The position numbers and the translations under genes are program-made. Below, one piece after another: positions 1 through 7,882 of a DNA stretch of 10,099 nucleotides. Below the pieces are notes generated by a model. That model was given only the letters and a program-made list of their open reading frames with translations. It did no database searches and had not been told where the DNA came from. This DNA comes from JANQPX01 sp039028235. Lineage in GTDB: Bacteria > Pseudomonadota > Alphaproteobacteria > Geminicoccales > Geminicoccaceae. Each line of letters starts with the position of its first letter. Positions within the stretch are counted from its first letter, which is position 1. The stretch spans positions 1-10,099 of the forward strand of contig JBCCIN010000182.1 of the NCBI GenBank assembly GCA_039028235.1, written 5' to 3'.

Positions 1-1
1 C

Positions 2-1486
2 ACATTGCTGATCGCGCTGGATCAGGTGCCAGAGTTGATGCCGTCGGAGGCTGCGAGGCAACTCCTGAACGACAGCGACACTCTCCAGCGATTGCGCGCC
101 TCCGATCTGGTCGACTACCCCGCCGTCGCCGATTTCAAGCTTCAGGTGCTGGAAACCTTGTTCAAGGCCTTCTTGGCAGGCCCGCCGACGACGCCCACAC
201 GCGTCGCCTTCGAACGTTTTCGCAAGGCCAGCGGCGACGCGCTGGAGCACCATGCCCACTTCGAGGCCATCGGCGATTTTTTGGCGACGTCCGGTTCCCC
301 CCGGACCGCCTGGCAGGACTGGCCGGAGGCGCTGCGCTCGCCGACCTCACCGGAGGTCAAGGCCTTCGCCGTGCAGCACGACGAGCGCGTCACCTTCTTC
401 GCATGGCTACAATGGCTGGCCGATCATCAGCTAGAGCGGGCTCAAAGTACGGCGACCGCCGCCGGCGGTGCGCTCGGCCTCTATCTCGATCTCGCTGTCG
501 GCGCGGCCCCCGACGGTGCCGAGGCCTGGTCAGACCAGGATGTGTTGGTCGCTGATGTGCGCATCGGCGCCCCACCGGACGATTTCAATCCGGCCGGCCA
601 GGACTGGGGCCTTCTACCGCTTTCGCCGACGACGTTGCAGGCGCGCGCATACCGCCCGTTCATCCAGCTTCTGCGTCGGAACATGCGCCACGCGGGCGCG
701 CTTCGCATCGATCATGTCCTCGGCCTCGCCCGAAGTTTCTGGCAACCTGCGGACAAGAGCGCGCCCGGCGCTTACATCCGTTACCCCATGGAGGATCTGC
801 TCGGCATCGTTGCGCTGGAGAGCTGGCGTCAGCGCTGTGTGGTCATCGGCGAGGATCTCGGCACGGTGCCCAGGGAACTCAGGTCGGCGCTCGATCGCCG
901 CGGCCTGCTCGGCTGCCGCCTGCTCTATTTCGAGCGCGAGGACGACGGCACGTTCAAGCCCGCCGCCAACTATCCGAAAGCCAGCATCACCTCCACCGGC
1001 ACCCATGACCTGCCGACACTCTCCGGCTTTTGGGAAGGGCGCGATATCAAGGTTCGAGAAGACCTCGGCCTGATCACCAATCCCGAGCAGGCCCGGAGCG
1101 AGCGAGCGACGCGGCAGGCGACGCGCCAAGCACTACTGAAGCTCCTGGCCGACGAGGCACTGCTGCCTCCGAACGTGTCCCCGGAAGATCCACCCGAGAC
1201 CCTGACCTGGCAGCTCGTTCTGGCCTTTCACACTTTTCTCGGCCGAACACCGGCCACTCTTCGCATCGTGCAGTTGGAAGACGCCGTCGGCGCACGCGAT
1301 CAGGCCAACCTGCCGGGCACCGTCGATGAATATCCGAACTGGCGGCGAAAGGTCGGCCATGATCTGGAGCATCTGACACTGGATGAGCGGCTCTCGCTGC
1401 TGCTAAAAGCTGTGAGTCGTGCGAACCCTCCGCGGGCAGAGCGAACGGGCGAACCGCGACACAACGAATCCGGAGACGATACGTGA
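2..1486 (+). CDS. malQ: 4-alpha-glucanotransferase (amylomaltase), 5' end cut by window edge
   Basis: MalQ is a cytoplasmic GH77 enzyme that transfers alpha-1,4-glucan segments between maltodextrins and releases glucose, in glycogen and maltodextrin turnover. The reading frame is open to the left edge, so the TTG at position 5 is an internal leucine and the N-terminal part, probably 100 or more residues, lies outside. Counting from that leucine, the GH77 landmarks are in order: QDWGLLPLSP (199-208), RIDH with the nucleophile Asp236, GEDLG with the acid/base Glu283, THDLPTLSGFW with the transition-state Asp335, and the late PGTVDEYPNWRRKV block (437-450). All three catalytic acids are present, so the enzyme should be active. 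The last ~20 residues are a charged low-complexity tail. The stop overlaps the pgm start (GTGA), indicating one transcript and coupled translation. Family assignment is very secure; a wider glg cluster upstream is inference. Confidence 0.95.
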   Translation, partial: TLLIALDQVPELMPSEAARQLLNDSDTLQRLRASDLVDYPAVADFKLQVLETLFKAFLAGPPTTPTRVAFERFRKASGDALEHHAHFEAIGDFLATSGSPRTAWQDWPEALRSPTSPEVKAFAVQHDERVTFFAWLQWLADHQLERAQSTATAAGGALGLYLDLAVGAAPDGAEAWSDQDVLVADVRIGAPPDDFNPAGQDWGLLPLSPTTLQARAYRPFIQLLRRNMRHAGALRIDHVLGLARSFWQPADKSAPGAYIRYPMEDLLGIVALESWRQRCVVIGEDLGTVPRELRSALDRRGLLGCRLLYFEREDDGTFKPAANYPKASITSTGTHDLPTLSGFWEGRDIKVREDLGLITNPEQARSERATRQATRQALLKLLADEALLPPNVSPEDPPETLTWQLVLAFHTFLGRTPATLRIVQLEDAVGARDQANLPGTVDEYPNWRRKVGHDLEHLTLDERLSLLLKAVSRANPPRAERTGEPRHNESGDDT

Positions 1487-3114
1487 CCACCAAGACCGTC
1501 CCGACCCAACCCATCGACGGCCAGAAACCCGGGACGTCGGGGCTCCGCAAGAAGGTCGGCATTTTTCAAGAACCACATTATGTCGAGAACTTCGTGCAGT
1601 CGGTCTTCGATGCCCTCGAAGGCTATCAAGGCCAGACTCTGGTGGTCGGCGGCGACGGCCGCTTCTTCAATGAAGAGGCAATCCAGACGATCCTGAAGAT
1701 GGCCGCGGCCAACGGCTTCGGCCGGGTCCTGGTCGGCCAGGGCGGCATTCTCTCGACGCCGGCCGCCTCCGCCGTCATCCGCAAACATCGCGCCTTCGGC
1801 GGGCTTATCCTCTCCGCCAGCCACAATCCCGGCGGCCCCAAGGGCGATTTCGGGATCAAGTATAATATCGGCAATGGCGGTCCGGCTCCTGAAAAAGTCA
1901 CCGACGCCATCTTCGCCAACACCAAGGCGATCGAGACCTACAGAATCCTGGATGCCGCCGATGTCGACCTGACAACGCTGGGCTCGCAGTCCCTGGGCGA
2001 CATGACGGTCGAGGTGATCGATCCGGTCGCCGACTATCAGGAGCTGATGGCCGAACTCTTCGACTTCGAGGCGATCCGCGCGCTGTTCCAGAGCGGCTTT
2101 CGCATGCGCTTCGATGCCATGCACGCGGTGACCGGACCCTATGCCAGGACGATCTTGGAAGGGATGCTTGCGGCCCCCGGCGGAACGGTGATCAACGGTG
2201 AGCCCAAGCCCGATTTCGGCGGCCACCATCCCGACCCGAACCTGGTCCATGCGAAAGAACTCTACGATCTCATGATGAGCGCTGACGGGCCGGACTTCGG
2301 CGCCGCCTCCGATGGCGACGGCGATCGCAATCTGATCATCGGCAAGGGGATTTTTGTCACCCCCTCCGACAGCCTCGCCCTGCTCGCCGCCAATGCCCAT
2401 CTCGCACCCGGCTACAGTGGCGGCCTTGCCGGCATCGCCCGCTCCATGCCCACCTCACAGGCTGCCGACCGGGTCGCGGAAAAGCTTGGCATTGCCTGCT
2501 ACGAGACGCCCACCGGCTGGAAGTTTTTCGGCAATCTGCTCGATGCCGGAAAGGCGACGCTCTGCGGTGAAGAGAGTGCCGGCACCGGCTCCAATCACGT
2601 GCGCGAAAAAGACGGCCTCTGGGCCGTTCTCCTCTGGCTCAACATCCTCGCGGTCCGAAAGCAGCCGATCAAAGAGATCGTCGCCGAGCACTGGCGGACC
2701 TATGGCCGGAACTACTACTCCCGCCATGACTATGAGGAGGTGGACGCCTCGGCCGCCGCCGATCTAATGCAGGCACTGAGATCGAAGCTTGACGCGCTGC
2801 CGAACATGGAAATCGCGGCCGGCAAAATCGAGAAGGCCGACGATTTTGCCTATCACGACCCCGTCGACGGTTCGACCAGCGAACAGCAGGGCATACGCAT
2901 CGGTTTCGAGGGAGGCTCGCGCATCGTCTTTCGCCTGTCCGGCACCGGCACCGCGGGCGCCACGCTCCGGGTCTATATCGAGCGCTTCGAACCGGATGCG
3001 GCCAGGCACGATCTCGATGCACAAACCGCCCTTGCCGACCTCATTGCGGCGGCGGATGAGCTCGCAAAGATCAGGGAGCGCACCGGGCGCGACGGACCGA
3101 CGGTCATCACCTGA
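1483..3114 (+). CDS. pgm: Alpha-D-glucose phosphate-specific phosphoglucomutase
   Basis: This cytoplasmic enzyme interconverts glucose-1-phosphate and glucose-6-phosphate, linking glycogen and nucleotide-sugar synthesis to glycolysis. At 543 residues it is full length for the family. Visible motifs in order: the N-terminal DGQKPGTSGLRKKV block (12-25); the phosphoserine loop SASHNPGG with catalytic Ser113; the Mg2+ loop DGDGDR (Asp277, Asp279, Asp281); the sugar-binding loop CGEESAGTGSNHVREKDG (361-378, Glu363 and Ser365); and the phosphate-binding loop RLSGTGTAGATLR (484-496). The start is GTG at 1483, with GGAG at 1472-1475 at suitable spacing, and the conserved block sits close behind it. 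The 4-base overlap with malQ indicates an operon. In rhizobia this gene (pgm/exoC) ends a glycogen cluster and also feeds exopolysaccharide and beta-glucan synthesis; the malQ-pgm order here fits that pattern. Confidence 0.97.
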   Translation: MTTKTVPTQPIDGQKPGTSGLRKKVGIFQEPHYVENFVQSVFDALEGYQGQTLVVGGDGRFFNEEAIQTILKMAAANGFGRVLVGQGGILSTPAASAVIRKHRAFGGLILSASHNPGGPKGDFGIKYNIGNGGPAPEKVTDAIFANTKAIETYRILDAADVDLTTLGSQSLGDMTVEVIDPVADYQELMAELFDFEAIRALFQSGFRMRFDAMHAVTGPYARTILEGMLAAPGGTVINGEPKPDFGGHHPDPNLVHAKELYDLMMSADGPDFGAASDGDGDRNLIIGKGIFVTPSDSLALLAANAHLAPGYSGGLAGIARSMPTSQAADRVAEKLGIACYETPTGWKFFGNLLDAGKATLCGEESAGTGSNHVREKDGLWAVLLWLNILAVRKQPIKEIVAEHWRTYGRNYYSRHDYEEVDASAAADLMQALRSKLDALPNMEIAAGKIEKADDFAYHDPVDGSTSEQQGIRIGFEGGSRIVFRLSGTGTAGATLRVYIERFEPDAARHDLDAQTALADLIAAADELAKIRERTGRDGPTVIT

Positions 3115-3160
3115 TCGAGAACGGCGTCACCGCTTGAAGATGACACGGTCGAGCGCGTTG

Positions 3161-3847
3161 CTACGACGAAAAAGCCTCGCTGAACGTCGACTTCAGAACC
3201 GCGTCGAGTTCCGGCATGGTCACCTCCCGCCCGAGGTCGACGAGCGAGGTCACTCCGTGGGCGCTGATGCCGCAGGGGACGATCGCGCCGAAGTGCTCCA
3301 GATCGGGCGCGAGGTTGATGGATATGCCGTGATAGGTAATCCAGCGACGCACGCGCACGCCGATAGCAGCGATCTTGTCCTCGCGGCCGTCGGGTCGGAC
3401 GACCCAGATACCCACCCTGCCCTCGCGCCGTTCACCCTCGACGTCGAACGCACGCAACGTCCGAATGATCCAATCTTCTAGCCGGTGGATGTAGCGCCTC
3501 AAATCCTGGCCGCGCTCTCTGAGATCGAGCATGGCATAGGCGACCCTCTGCCCGGGTCCGTGATAGGTGTACTGCCCGCCGCGGCCGGCATCATAGACGG
3601 GAAAGCGCTCCGGCAGGAGCAGGTCGTCGGGTTTCGCACTGGTTCCGGACGTGATCAGCGGCGGGTGCTCCAAGAGCCAGATCAGCTCCGATCCCGATCC
3701 CTCATGGATCGCGGCAACCCGTTCCTCCATCGCCTCAAGCGCGTCTGGATAGGCGACCACCCCCCGGCTCACCCGCCATTCCGGAGCAAAATTCGACCAA
3801 GTTGCAGAGGTGCGCTGCGCACCGGGGCTTGTCTGGGGGGGAGTCAT
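3161..3847 (-). CDS. lipB: Octanoyltransferase (lipoyl(octanoyl) transferase)
   Basis: LipB moves octanoyl from octanoyl-ACP to lipoyl domains of E2 and H proteins, the first step of endogenous lipoate attachment before LipA inserts sulfur. The 228-residue product shows the family landmarks: LEHPPLITSGTSA (59-71), GRGGQYTYHGPGQRVAYAMLDL (88-109), KIAAIGVRVRRWITYHGISIN (158-178) and FGAIVPCGISAHGVTSL (186-202). The catalytic pair is Lys158 and Cys192, which forms the acyl-thioester. The ATG at 3847 lies about 25 residues before the first conserved strand. A weak GGCGAG-type ribosome site precedes it. The gene converges on pgm with a 46-base gap and diverges from the tRNA-Leu; its promoter must lie in the 43-base gap or inside the tRNA gene. 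I saw no hairpin terminator in the gap at 3115-3160. Confidence 0.96.
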   Translation of the reverse strand: MTPPQTSPGAQRTSATWSNFAPEWRVSRGVVAYPDALEAMEERVAAIHEGSGSELIWLLEHPPLITSGTSAKPDDLLLPERFPVYDAGRGGQYTYHGPGQRVAYAMLDLRERGQDLRRYIHRLEDWIIRTLRAFDVEGERREGRVGIWVVRPDGREDKIAAIGVRVRRWITYHGISINLAPDLEHFGAIVPCGISAHGVTSLVDLGREVTMPELDAVLKSTFSEAFSS

Positions 3848-3857
3848 TTGCTATCTC
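3829..3857 (+). promoter_or_regulatory. Candidate sigma70-type promoter for tRNA-Leu
   Basis: A TTGTCT -35-like hexamer (3829-3834) and a TATCTC -10-like hexamer (3852-3857) are separated by exactly 17 bases, with a TG extended -10 just upstream of the second. A start around 3864 would give a leader of about 27 bases before the mature tRNA. The match is imperfect and overlaps the first codons of the divergent lipB, so this is tentative. Confidence 0.3.
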
Positions 3858-3890
3858 GCCTGCTGAGTAGAGGCTCAAGCCCTGCTTTGT

Positions 3891-3977
3891 GCGGTCGTGG
3901 CGGAACTGGTAGACGCGCAGCGTTGAGGTCGCTGTCCCAGAAATGGGGTGGAAGTTCGAGTCTTCTCGACCGCACCA
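3891..3977 (+). tRNA. tRNA-Leu (anticodon GAG)
   Basis: A complete class II tRNA can be folded by hand. The acceptor stem GCGGTCG (3891-3897) pairs perfectly with CGACCGC (3967-3973). The D stem is GCG (3900-3902) with CGC (3914-3916), around a loop containing GGT. The anticodon stem CAGCG/CGCTG (3918-3922 and 3930-3934) encloses the loop TTGAGGT, placing anticodon GAG at 3925-3927, which reads CUC and CUU leucine codons. A long variable arm (3935-3949, CCC pairing with GGG) is typical of tRNA-Leu. The T stem GGAAG/CTTCT (3950-3954 and 3962-3966) has one G-T pair and the loop TTCGAGT. The discriminator is A3974, as leucyl-tRNA synthetase prefers, and the CCA end is encoded at 3975-3977. CTC-rich codon use in the neighbouring genes fits a role for this isoacceptor. 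Confidence 0.97.
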
Positions 3978-4058
3978 TCTTCTCTCTCATATCTAAACAC
4001 TTCGTTTCCGAGATCTGGACGTCTGCCGCCTCTTTGTGAGTTGTGGCCGGACATCGGC

Positions 4059-4092
4059 GCTTGGACATTCCACGACGCTTTCGACATTCCAC
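4059..4092 (+). promoter_or_regulatory. Tandem direct repeat upstream of maeB, possible regulator site
   Basis: The 179-base gap between the tRNA and maeB contains two copies of GACATTCCAC, at 4064-4073 and 4083-4092. Each is preceded by GCTT (4059-4062 and 4077-4080), giving a centre-to-centre distance of 19 bases, close to two helical turns. A TATAGT (4116-4121) lies downstream and could be a -10 element, although no good -35 sits 16-18 bases before it. The arrangement resembles a two-site operator or activator site for maeB-mgtE. No known regulator is recognised, so function is inference. The rest of the gap shows no gene and no clear terminator. Confidence 0.3.
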
Positions 4093-4156
4093 ATGGCGTG
4101 GGCAGGTCACTCGGTTATAGTGGGGCCTCACGCTAACCTTTTGAAGTGGTGATGCC

Positions 4157-6445
4157 ATGGCGGATCAGCTCGGCGAGGACGCGCTCGACTATCATCGCCG
4201 GCCGGTGCCGGGCAAGCTTTCGGTCGTGGCGACCAAGCCTCTTGCCACCCAACGCGATCTGGCGCTTGCCTATTCGCCGGGCGTGGCGACGGCCTCGTCG
4301 CAGATTGCCGAGCAGCCGGCCGAGGCGGCCAATCTCACGGCACGCGGCAATCTCGTCGGCGTGGTCACCAACGGCACCGCGGTTCTCGGGCTCGGCGCGA
4401 TCGGCCCGCTCGGCGCGAAGCCGGTCATGGAAGGCAAGGCCGTCCTCTTCAAGAAATTCGCCGGCATCGACGCCTTCGATATCGAGCTGGACGAGACCAA
4501 TGTCGACAAGCTTGTCGACATTGTCGCGGCCCTCGAACCCACCTTCGGCGCGATCAATCTCGAGGACATCAAGGCGCCCGAATGTTTCGAGATCGAAACC
4601 CGCCTTCGCGAGCGCATGCGCATCCCCGTCTTCCATGACGACCAGCATGGCACCGCGATCATCGTCGCCGCGGCGATCCAAAACGGCCTCGACCTTCTCG
4701 GCAAGACGCTCGAGGACGTCAAGCTGGTCGCCTCCGGCGCCGGCGCGGCTGCACTCGCCTGCCTCGATCATCTCGTCGCCATGGGCTTGAAGGCCGAGAA
4801 CGTCACCGTGGTCGATATCGAGGGCGTGGTCTATGAAGGCCGCGAGGTCCTGATGGATCCCTACAAGGGCCGCTTCGCCCGCCAGACCTCCGAGCGCACC
4901 CTTGCCGAAGCCGTGGTCGGCCGGGACGTTTTCCTCGGACTTTCCGCACCCAAGATCCTGACCAAGGAGATGGTGCGCTCGATGGCCGACAAGCCGATGA
5001 TCCTGGCACTGGCCAATCCGGTCTCGGAAATCAGCCCGGAGGACGCCCGCGAAGCGGCACCGGATGCGATCATCGCAACCGGCCGCAGCGACTATCCGAA
5101 CCAGGTGAACAACGTTATCTGCTTTCCCTTCATCTTTCGCGGCGCTCTGGACGTCGGTGCCACCACCATCAATCGCGAAATGATGATCGCCTGCACCCAG
5201 GCGATCGCCGATCTCGCCAAGACCGGCGCGCCGGAAACCGTCGCCGCTGCCTACGGCCTTTCCGATCTGAACTTCGGCCCTGACTGCATCATCCCCAAGC
5301 CCTTCGACCCCAGGCTCGCCGTGGAGCTGCCGATCGCGGTCGCCGAGGCGGCGATGGAATCCGGCGTCGCCGCACGGCCGATCACCCATATGAACGCCTA
5401 TCGCGAGCGCCTCTCCCAGTTCGTTTTCCGCTCAGGTTTCATCATGAAGCCGATCTTCGAGCGCGCACGCGAGCGTCCGATGCGCATCGTCTTCGGCGAC
5501 GGCGAGGAGTTCCGCGTGCTGCGCGCAGTGCAGGCTCTGGTGCAGGATGAGCTGGCCAGGCCGATCCTGATCGGCCGTCCCGACGTAGTCCGATCACGCA
5601 TCGAGCGTCTCGGCCTGCCACTGGACATCGAGCGCGATGTCGAACTCTGCAATCCCTTGAGCGATCCCCGCTACAACGACTATGTCGCCCACTATCACGA
5701 GCGGCGCGGCCGCGGCGGTATCACGCCTGTGGCAGCGCGGGAAATCATCCGCACAAGGGCGACCGCGATTGCGGCAGTCATGGTCGATCGCGGTGAGGCC
5801 GATGCCCTGATCGCCGGTCCTACCGGACGCTTCATCAACCATCTCGGCGAAATTCGAGGCGTGCTCGGCCTGAGCCGTGACATGCAGGACATGTCGACGC
5901 TTCATCTGGTCATCCTGCAGAACAGACCGCTGTTCTTCGCCGATACCTATGTCTCCTACGATCCATCCGCCGAGGAACTCGCCGAGACCACGGTGCGCGC
6001 CGCTGATATGGTGAAGTGGTTCGGCATCCAGCCGAGAATTGCCCTTCTCGCCCATTCCAACTTCGGCTCACGCCAAAGCCCAAGCGCCGACAAGATGCGT
6101 GACGTGCTGACGCGCGTGCGCGATCGAGCACCGGAGTTGGAGATCGACGGCGAGATGCACGCGGACACCGCCCTTTCAGCCAGTATCCGCGAGAAGATCC
6201 TGCCGGACTCGACGCTCAAAGGCGATGCCAACCTCCTGATCATGCCCGATCTCGACGCCGCCAATATCGCTTTCAATCTTCTGAAGGCCGCGACCGAATC
6301 GGTCTCGGTCGGTCCAATCCTGATGGGTCCGGCCAAGCCAGCTCACATCGTCACCCCCTCTGTCACCGCGCGCGGCATCATCAATCTCGCAGCCGTCGCA
6401 GCCGTCGAAGCGCAAACACTCGAGGCCCGGATGAACCGGGCATAG
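4157..6445 (+). CDS. maeB: NAD(P)-dependent malic enzyme with C-terminal phosphotransacetylase-like domain
   Basis: Malic enzyme decarboxylates malate to pyruvate and CO2 with reduction of NAD(P)+, supplying pyruvate and reducing power during growth on C4-dicarboxylates. The 762-residue length matches the two-part MaeB/Tme/Dme architecture. Residues 1-~420 are the malic enzyme: LALAYSPGVA with Tyr39, TNGTAVLGLGAIGPLGAKPV (71-90), EGKAVLFKK with Lys94, metal-site INLEDIKAPECF (Glu136, Asp137), FHDDQHGTAI (Asp161, Asp162), a Rossmann GAGAAAL (194-200) and ATGRSDYPNQVNNVICFPFIFRGAL (307-331). Residues ~430-755 are a Pta-like domain (LIAGPTGRFINHLGEIRG at 551-568) that in related enzymes is regulatory rather than catalytic. 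Cofactor preference cannot be read by eye. The ATG at 4157 has only a weak ribosome site. mgtE follows after three bases. A perfect 26-bp palindrome lies in the coding region at 4498-4523. Confidence 0.96.
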   Translation: MADQLGEDALDYHRRPVPGKLSVVATKPLATQRDLALAYSPGVATASSQIAEQPAEAANLTARGNLVGVVTNGTAVLGLGAIGPLGAKPVMEGKAVLFKKFAGIDAFDIELDETNVDKLVDIVAALEPTFGAINLEDIKAPECFEIETRLRERMRIPVFHDDQHGTAIIVAAAIQNGLDLLGKTLEDVKLVASGAGAAALACLDHLVAMGLKAENVTVVDIEGVVYEGREVLMDPYKGRFARQTSERTLAEAVVGRDVFLGLSAPKILTKEMVRSMADKPMILALANPVSEISPEDAREAAPDAIIATGRSDYPNQVNNVICFPFIFRGALDVGATTINREMMIACTQAIADLAKTGAPETVAAAYGLSDLNFGPDCIIPKPFDPRLAVELPIAVAEAAMESGVAARPITHMNAYRERLSQFVFRSGFIMKPIFERARERPMRIVFGDGEEFRVLRAVQALVQDELARPILIGRPDVVRSRIERLGLPLDIERDVELCNPLSDPRYNDYVAHYHERRGRGGITPVAAREIIRTRATAIAAVMVDRGEADALIAGPTGRFINHLGEIRGVLGLSRDMQDMSTLHLVILQNRPLFFADTYVSYDPSAEELAETTVRAADMVKWFGIQPRIALLAHSNFGSRQSPSADKMRDVLTRVRDRAPELEIDGEMHADTALSASIREKILPDSTLKGDANLLIMPDLDAANIAFNLLKAATESVSVGPILMGPAKPAHIVTPSVTARGIINLAAVAAVEAQTLEARMNRA
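4498..4523. repeat. Perfect 26-bp palindrome inside maeB
   Basis: The 13-base arm CAATGTCGACAAG (4498-4510) is followed directly by its exact reverse complement (4511-4523); the next outward pair (4497 and 4524) does not match. It covers residues Asn115-Val123 of the malic enzyme (NVDKLVDIV) and contains GTCGAC twice around a central AAGCTT. Part of the symmetry comes from the repeated Val-Asp codons GTC GAC flanking AAG CTT. In RNA it could form an 11-bp stem with a 4-base loop; in DNA it could be a protein site. Function is unknown. Confidence 0.9.
6425..6441 (+). other. Small hairpin spanning the end of maeB, just before mgtE
   Basis: GCCCGG (6425-6430) and CCGGGC (6436-6441) form a perfect 6-bp GC stem with the loop ATGAA. 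It occupies the last codons of maeB and ends seven bases before the mgtE start, where a Shine-Dalgarno sequence would normally be. No T-run follows, so it is not an intrinsic terminator. It may tune translational coupling or mark a processing site; this is inference, and a 6-bp stem can occur by chance in GC-rich DNA. Confidence 0.4.
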
Positions 6446-6448
6446 CGC

Positions 6449-7861
6449 ATGGCGGAGCCGGGGAACGACACCGGAAGCGACCAGCAGACGTCTCCCGACG
6501 CGTCGATGGCGCCCGAGGCCATCGAAGGTCTTTCGGATGAGCTGATCTGGGCTATTCGGGCCGCCCTCGACGTCGGCGCCAACTCCGAAGCCGCGGCCCT
6601 TGCCTCGACCCTCCATGTCGCGGACCAGGCCGATCTGCTGGAGCAGCTCGGACGGGACCAGAGAGCGACGCTCATCACCGAGATTCGGGAAGCGCTGGAC
6701 CCAGAGCTTCTATCCCATCTCGACGAAACCGTACGCGCCGAAGTCCTCGAGATCCTCAGTCCCGAGGAGGTCGGTGCCGCGATCGCGAAGCTCGAAACCG
6801 ACGATGCGATCGATCTTCTCGAGGACCTGGAGGAGCCCGAACAGGCCGCCCTTCTCGAGACATTGCCGATCCCGGATCGGGTGGCGCTCGAGGAGGGGCT
6901 GACCTATCCTGAAGACAGCGCCGGCCGTCTGATGCAGCGCCAGCTGGTGGTCGCACCGGAATTCTGGACTGTCGGCCAGACCATCGACTATCTCCGTGTC
7001 GACGAGGGCCTGCCCGACGACTTCTACGACATCTACATCGTCGATCCGAAGTTCCGGCCCGTCGGCTCGATCCCGCTTTCGCGTATCCTCAGAAGCAAAC
7101 GCGACGTTCATCTGAACGAGCTGGTCATGAAGGAACTGCACACCGTACCGGTCGAAATGGACCAGGAGGAGGTCGGCTTTCGCTTCAGCCAATACGACCT
7201 GGTCTCCGCCCCCGTCGTCGACGGTGATGGCAGGCTCCTCGGTGTCATCACGGTCGATGACGTGGTCGAAGTGATCGAAGAGGAAGCGGAGGAAGACATT
7301 CTCCGCCTCGGCGGCGTGAGCGAGGCCGACATTTTCGCATCACCGATCAAAACCAGCTTTCGTCGCTTCCCCTGGCTCCTGATCAACCTTGCCACCGCCA
7401 TTCTAGCGTCGATCGTCATCGCACAGTTCGAAGGCGCAATCGGCCAGATCGTGGCGCTCGCCGTGCTCATGCCGATCGTCGCGTCTATGGGCGGCAATGC
7501 CGGGACGCAAACTCTCACCGTCGTCGTCCGAGCACTTGCCGTAAGAGAAGTGACCACGGCCAATGCCTTCCGGGTGCTGATCAAGGAGTTCTTCGCCGGT
7601 GGTATCAACGGCCTGCTGTTCATGGCCGCCGGACTAGCCGTTGCCCTCCTCTGGTACGGCGATCCCATGCTTGGCATGCTGTTCGGCCTCGCCATGATAG
7701 TGACGCTTGTGGCAGGCGTGCTCGCCGGCGTCTGCATCCCGCTCCTGTTGGACAGACTTGGCCTCGACCCGGCGGTATCGTCAGGCGTCTTCCTGACCAC
7801 GGTGACCGACATTGTCGGCTTCTTCAGCTTTCTAGGCCTCGCCTCCTTCTATCTCCTCTGA
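6449..7861 (+). CDS. mgtE: Magnesium transporter MgtE
   Basis: MgtE is a homodimeric inner-membrane Mg2+ channel gated by cytoplasmic Mg2+. The 470 residues follow the family plan. There is an acidic alpha-helical N domain (~30-155, with repeated Leu/Glu-rich helices such as LEDLEEPEQAALLETLP), then a CBS pair (~162-225, and ~228-286 with HTVPVEMDQEE and PVVDGDGRLLGVITVDDVVEVIEEE). A linker helix follows, then about five membrane helices (~307-327, 331-357, 380-402, 407-431, 445-469). The signature MPIVASMGGNAGTQTLTVVVRALA (341-364) and the C-terminal DPAVSSGVFLTTVTDIVGFFSF (440-461) are intact; Asp454 sits where the pore-lining Mg2+-binding aspartate of characterised MgtE lies. The first ~25 residues are variable. 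The start ATG lies three bases after the maeB stop without a good ribosome site, suggesting coupled translation in a maeB-mgtE operon. Confidence 0.96.
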   Translation: MAEPGNDTGSDQQTSPDASMAPEAIEGLSDELIWAIRAALDVGANSEAAALASTLHVADQADLLEQLGRDQRATLITEIREALDPELLSHLDETVRAEVLEILSPEEVGAAIAKLETDDAIDLLEDLEEPEQAALLETLPIPDRVALEEGLTYPEDSAGRLMQRQLVVAPEFWTVGQTIDYLRVDEGLPDDFYDIYIVDPKFRPVGSIPLSRILRSKRDVHLNELVMKELHTVPVEMDQEEVGFRFSQYDLVSAPVVDGDGRLLGVITVDDVVEVIEEEAEEDILRLGGVSEADIFASPIKTSFRRFPWLLINLATAILASIVIAQFEGAIGQIVALAVLMPIVASMGGNAGTQTLTVVVRALAVREVTTANAFRVLIKEFFAGGINGLLFMAAGLAVALLWYGDPMLGMLFGLAMIVTLVAGVLAGVCIPLLLDRLGLDPAVSSGVFLTTVTDIVGFFSFLGLASFYLL

Positions 7862-7882
7862 GAGCATCTTTCTTCATTGAGG

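Noticed and set aside
614..2400. Long minus-strand open frames opposite malQ and pgm
   Set aside because: They are antisense shadows of GC-rich coding sequence; they match no family I recognise, while the plus-strand frames show full catalytic motifs.
3809..3823. Inverted repeat GGTGCGC-T-GCGCACC within the start of lipB
   Set aside because: Seven-base GC-rich arms are expected by chance in a 10-kb GC-rich window, and it lies in coding sequence with no other sign of function.
3891..3977. tRNA-Leu as an attachment site for an integrated element
   Set aside because: No integrase, no repeated tRNA 3' end and no composition change nearby; the flanking genes are housekeeping.
4133..5389. 418-codon minus-strand open frame opposite maeB
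   Set aside because: It is rich in Asp, Gly, His and Arg in the way typical of antisense frames and lies wholly against a gene with intact malic enzyme motifs.
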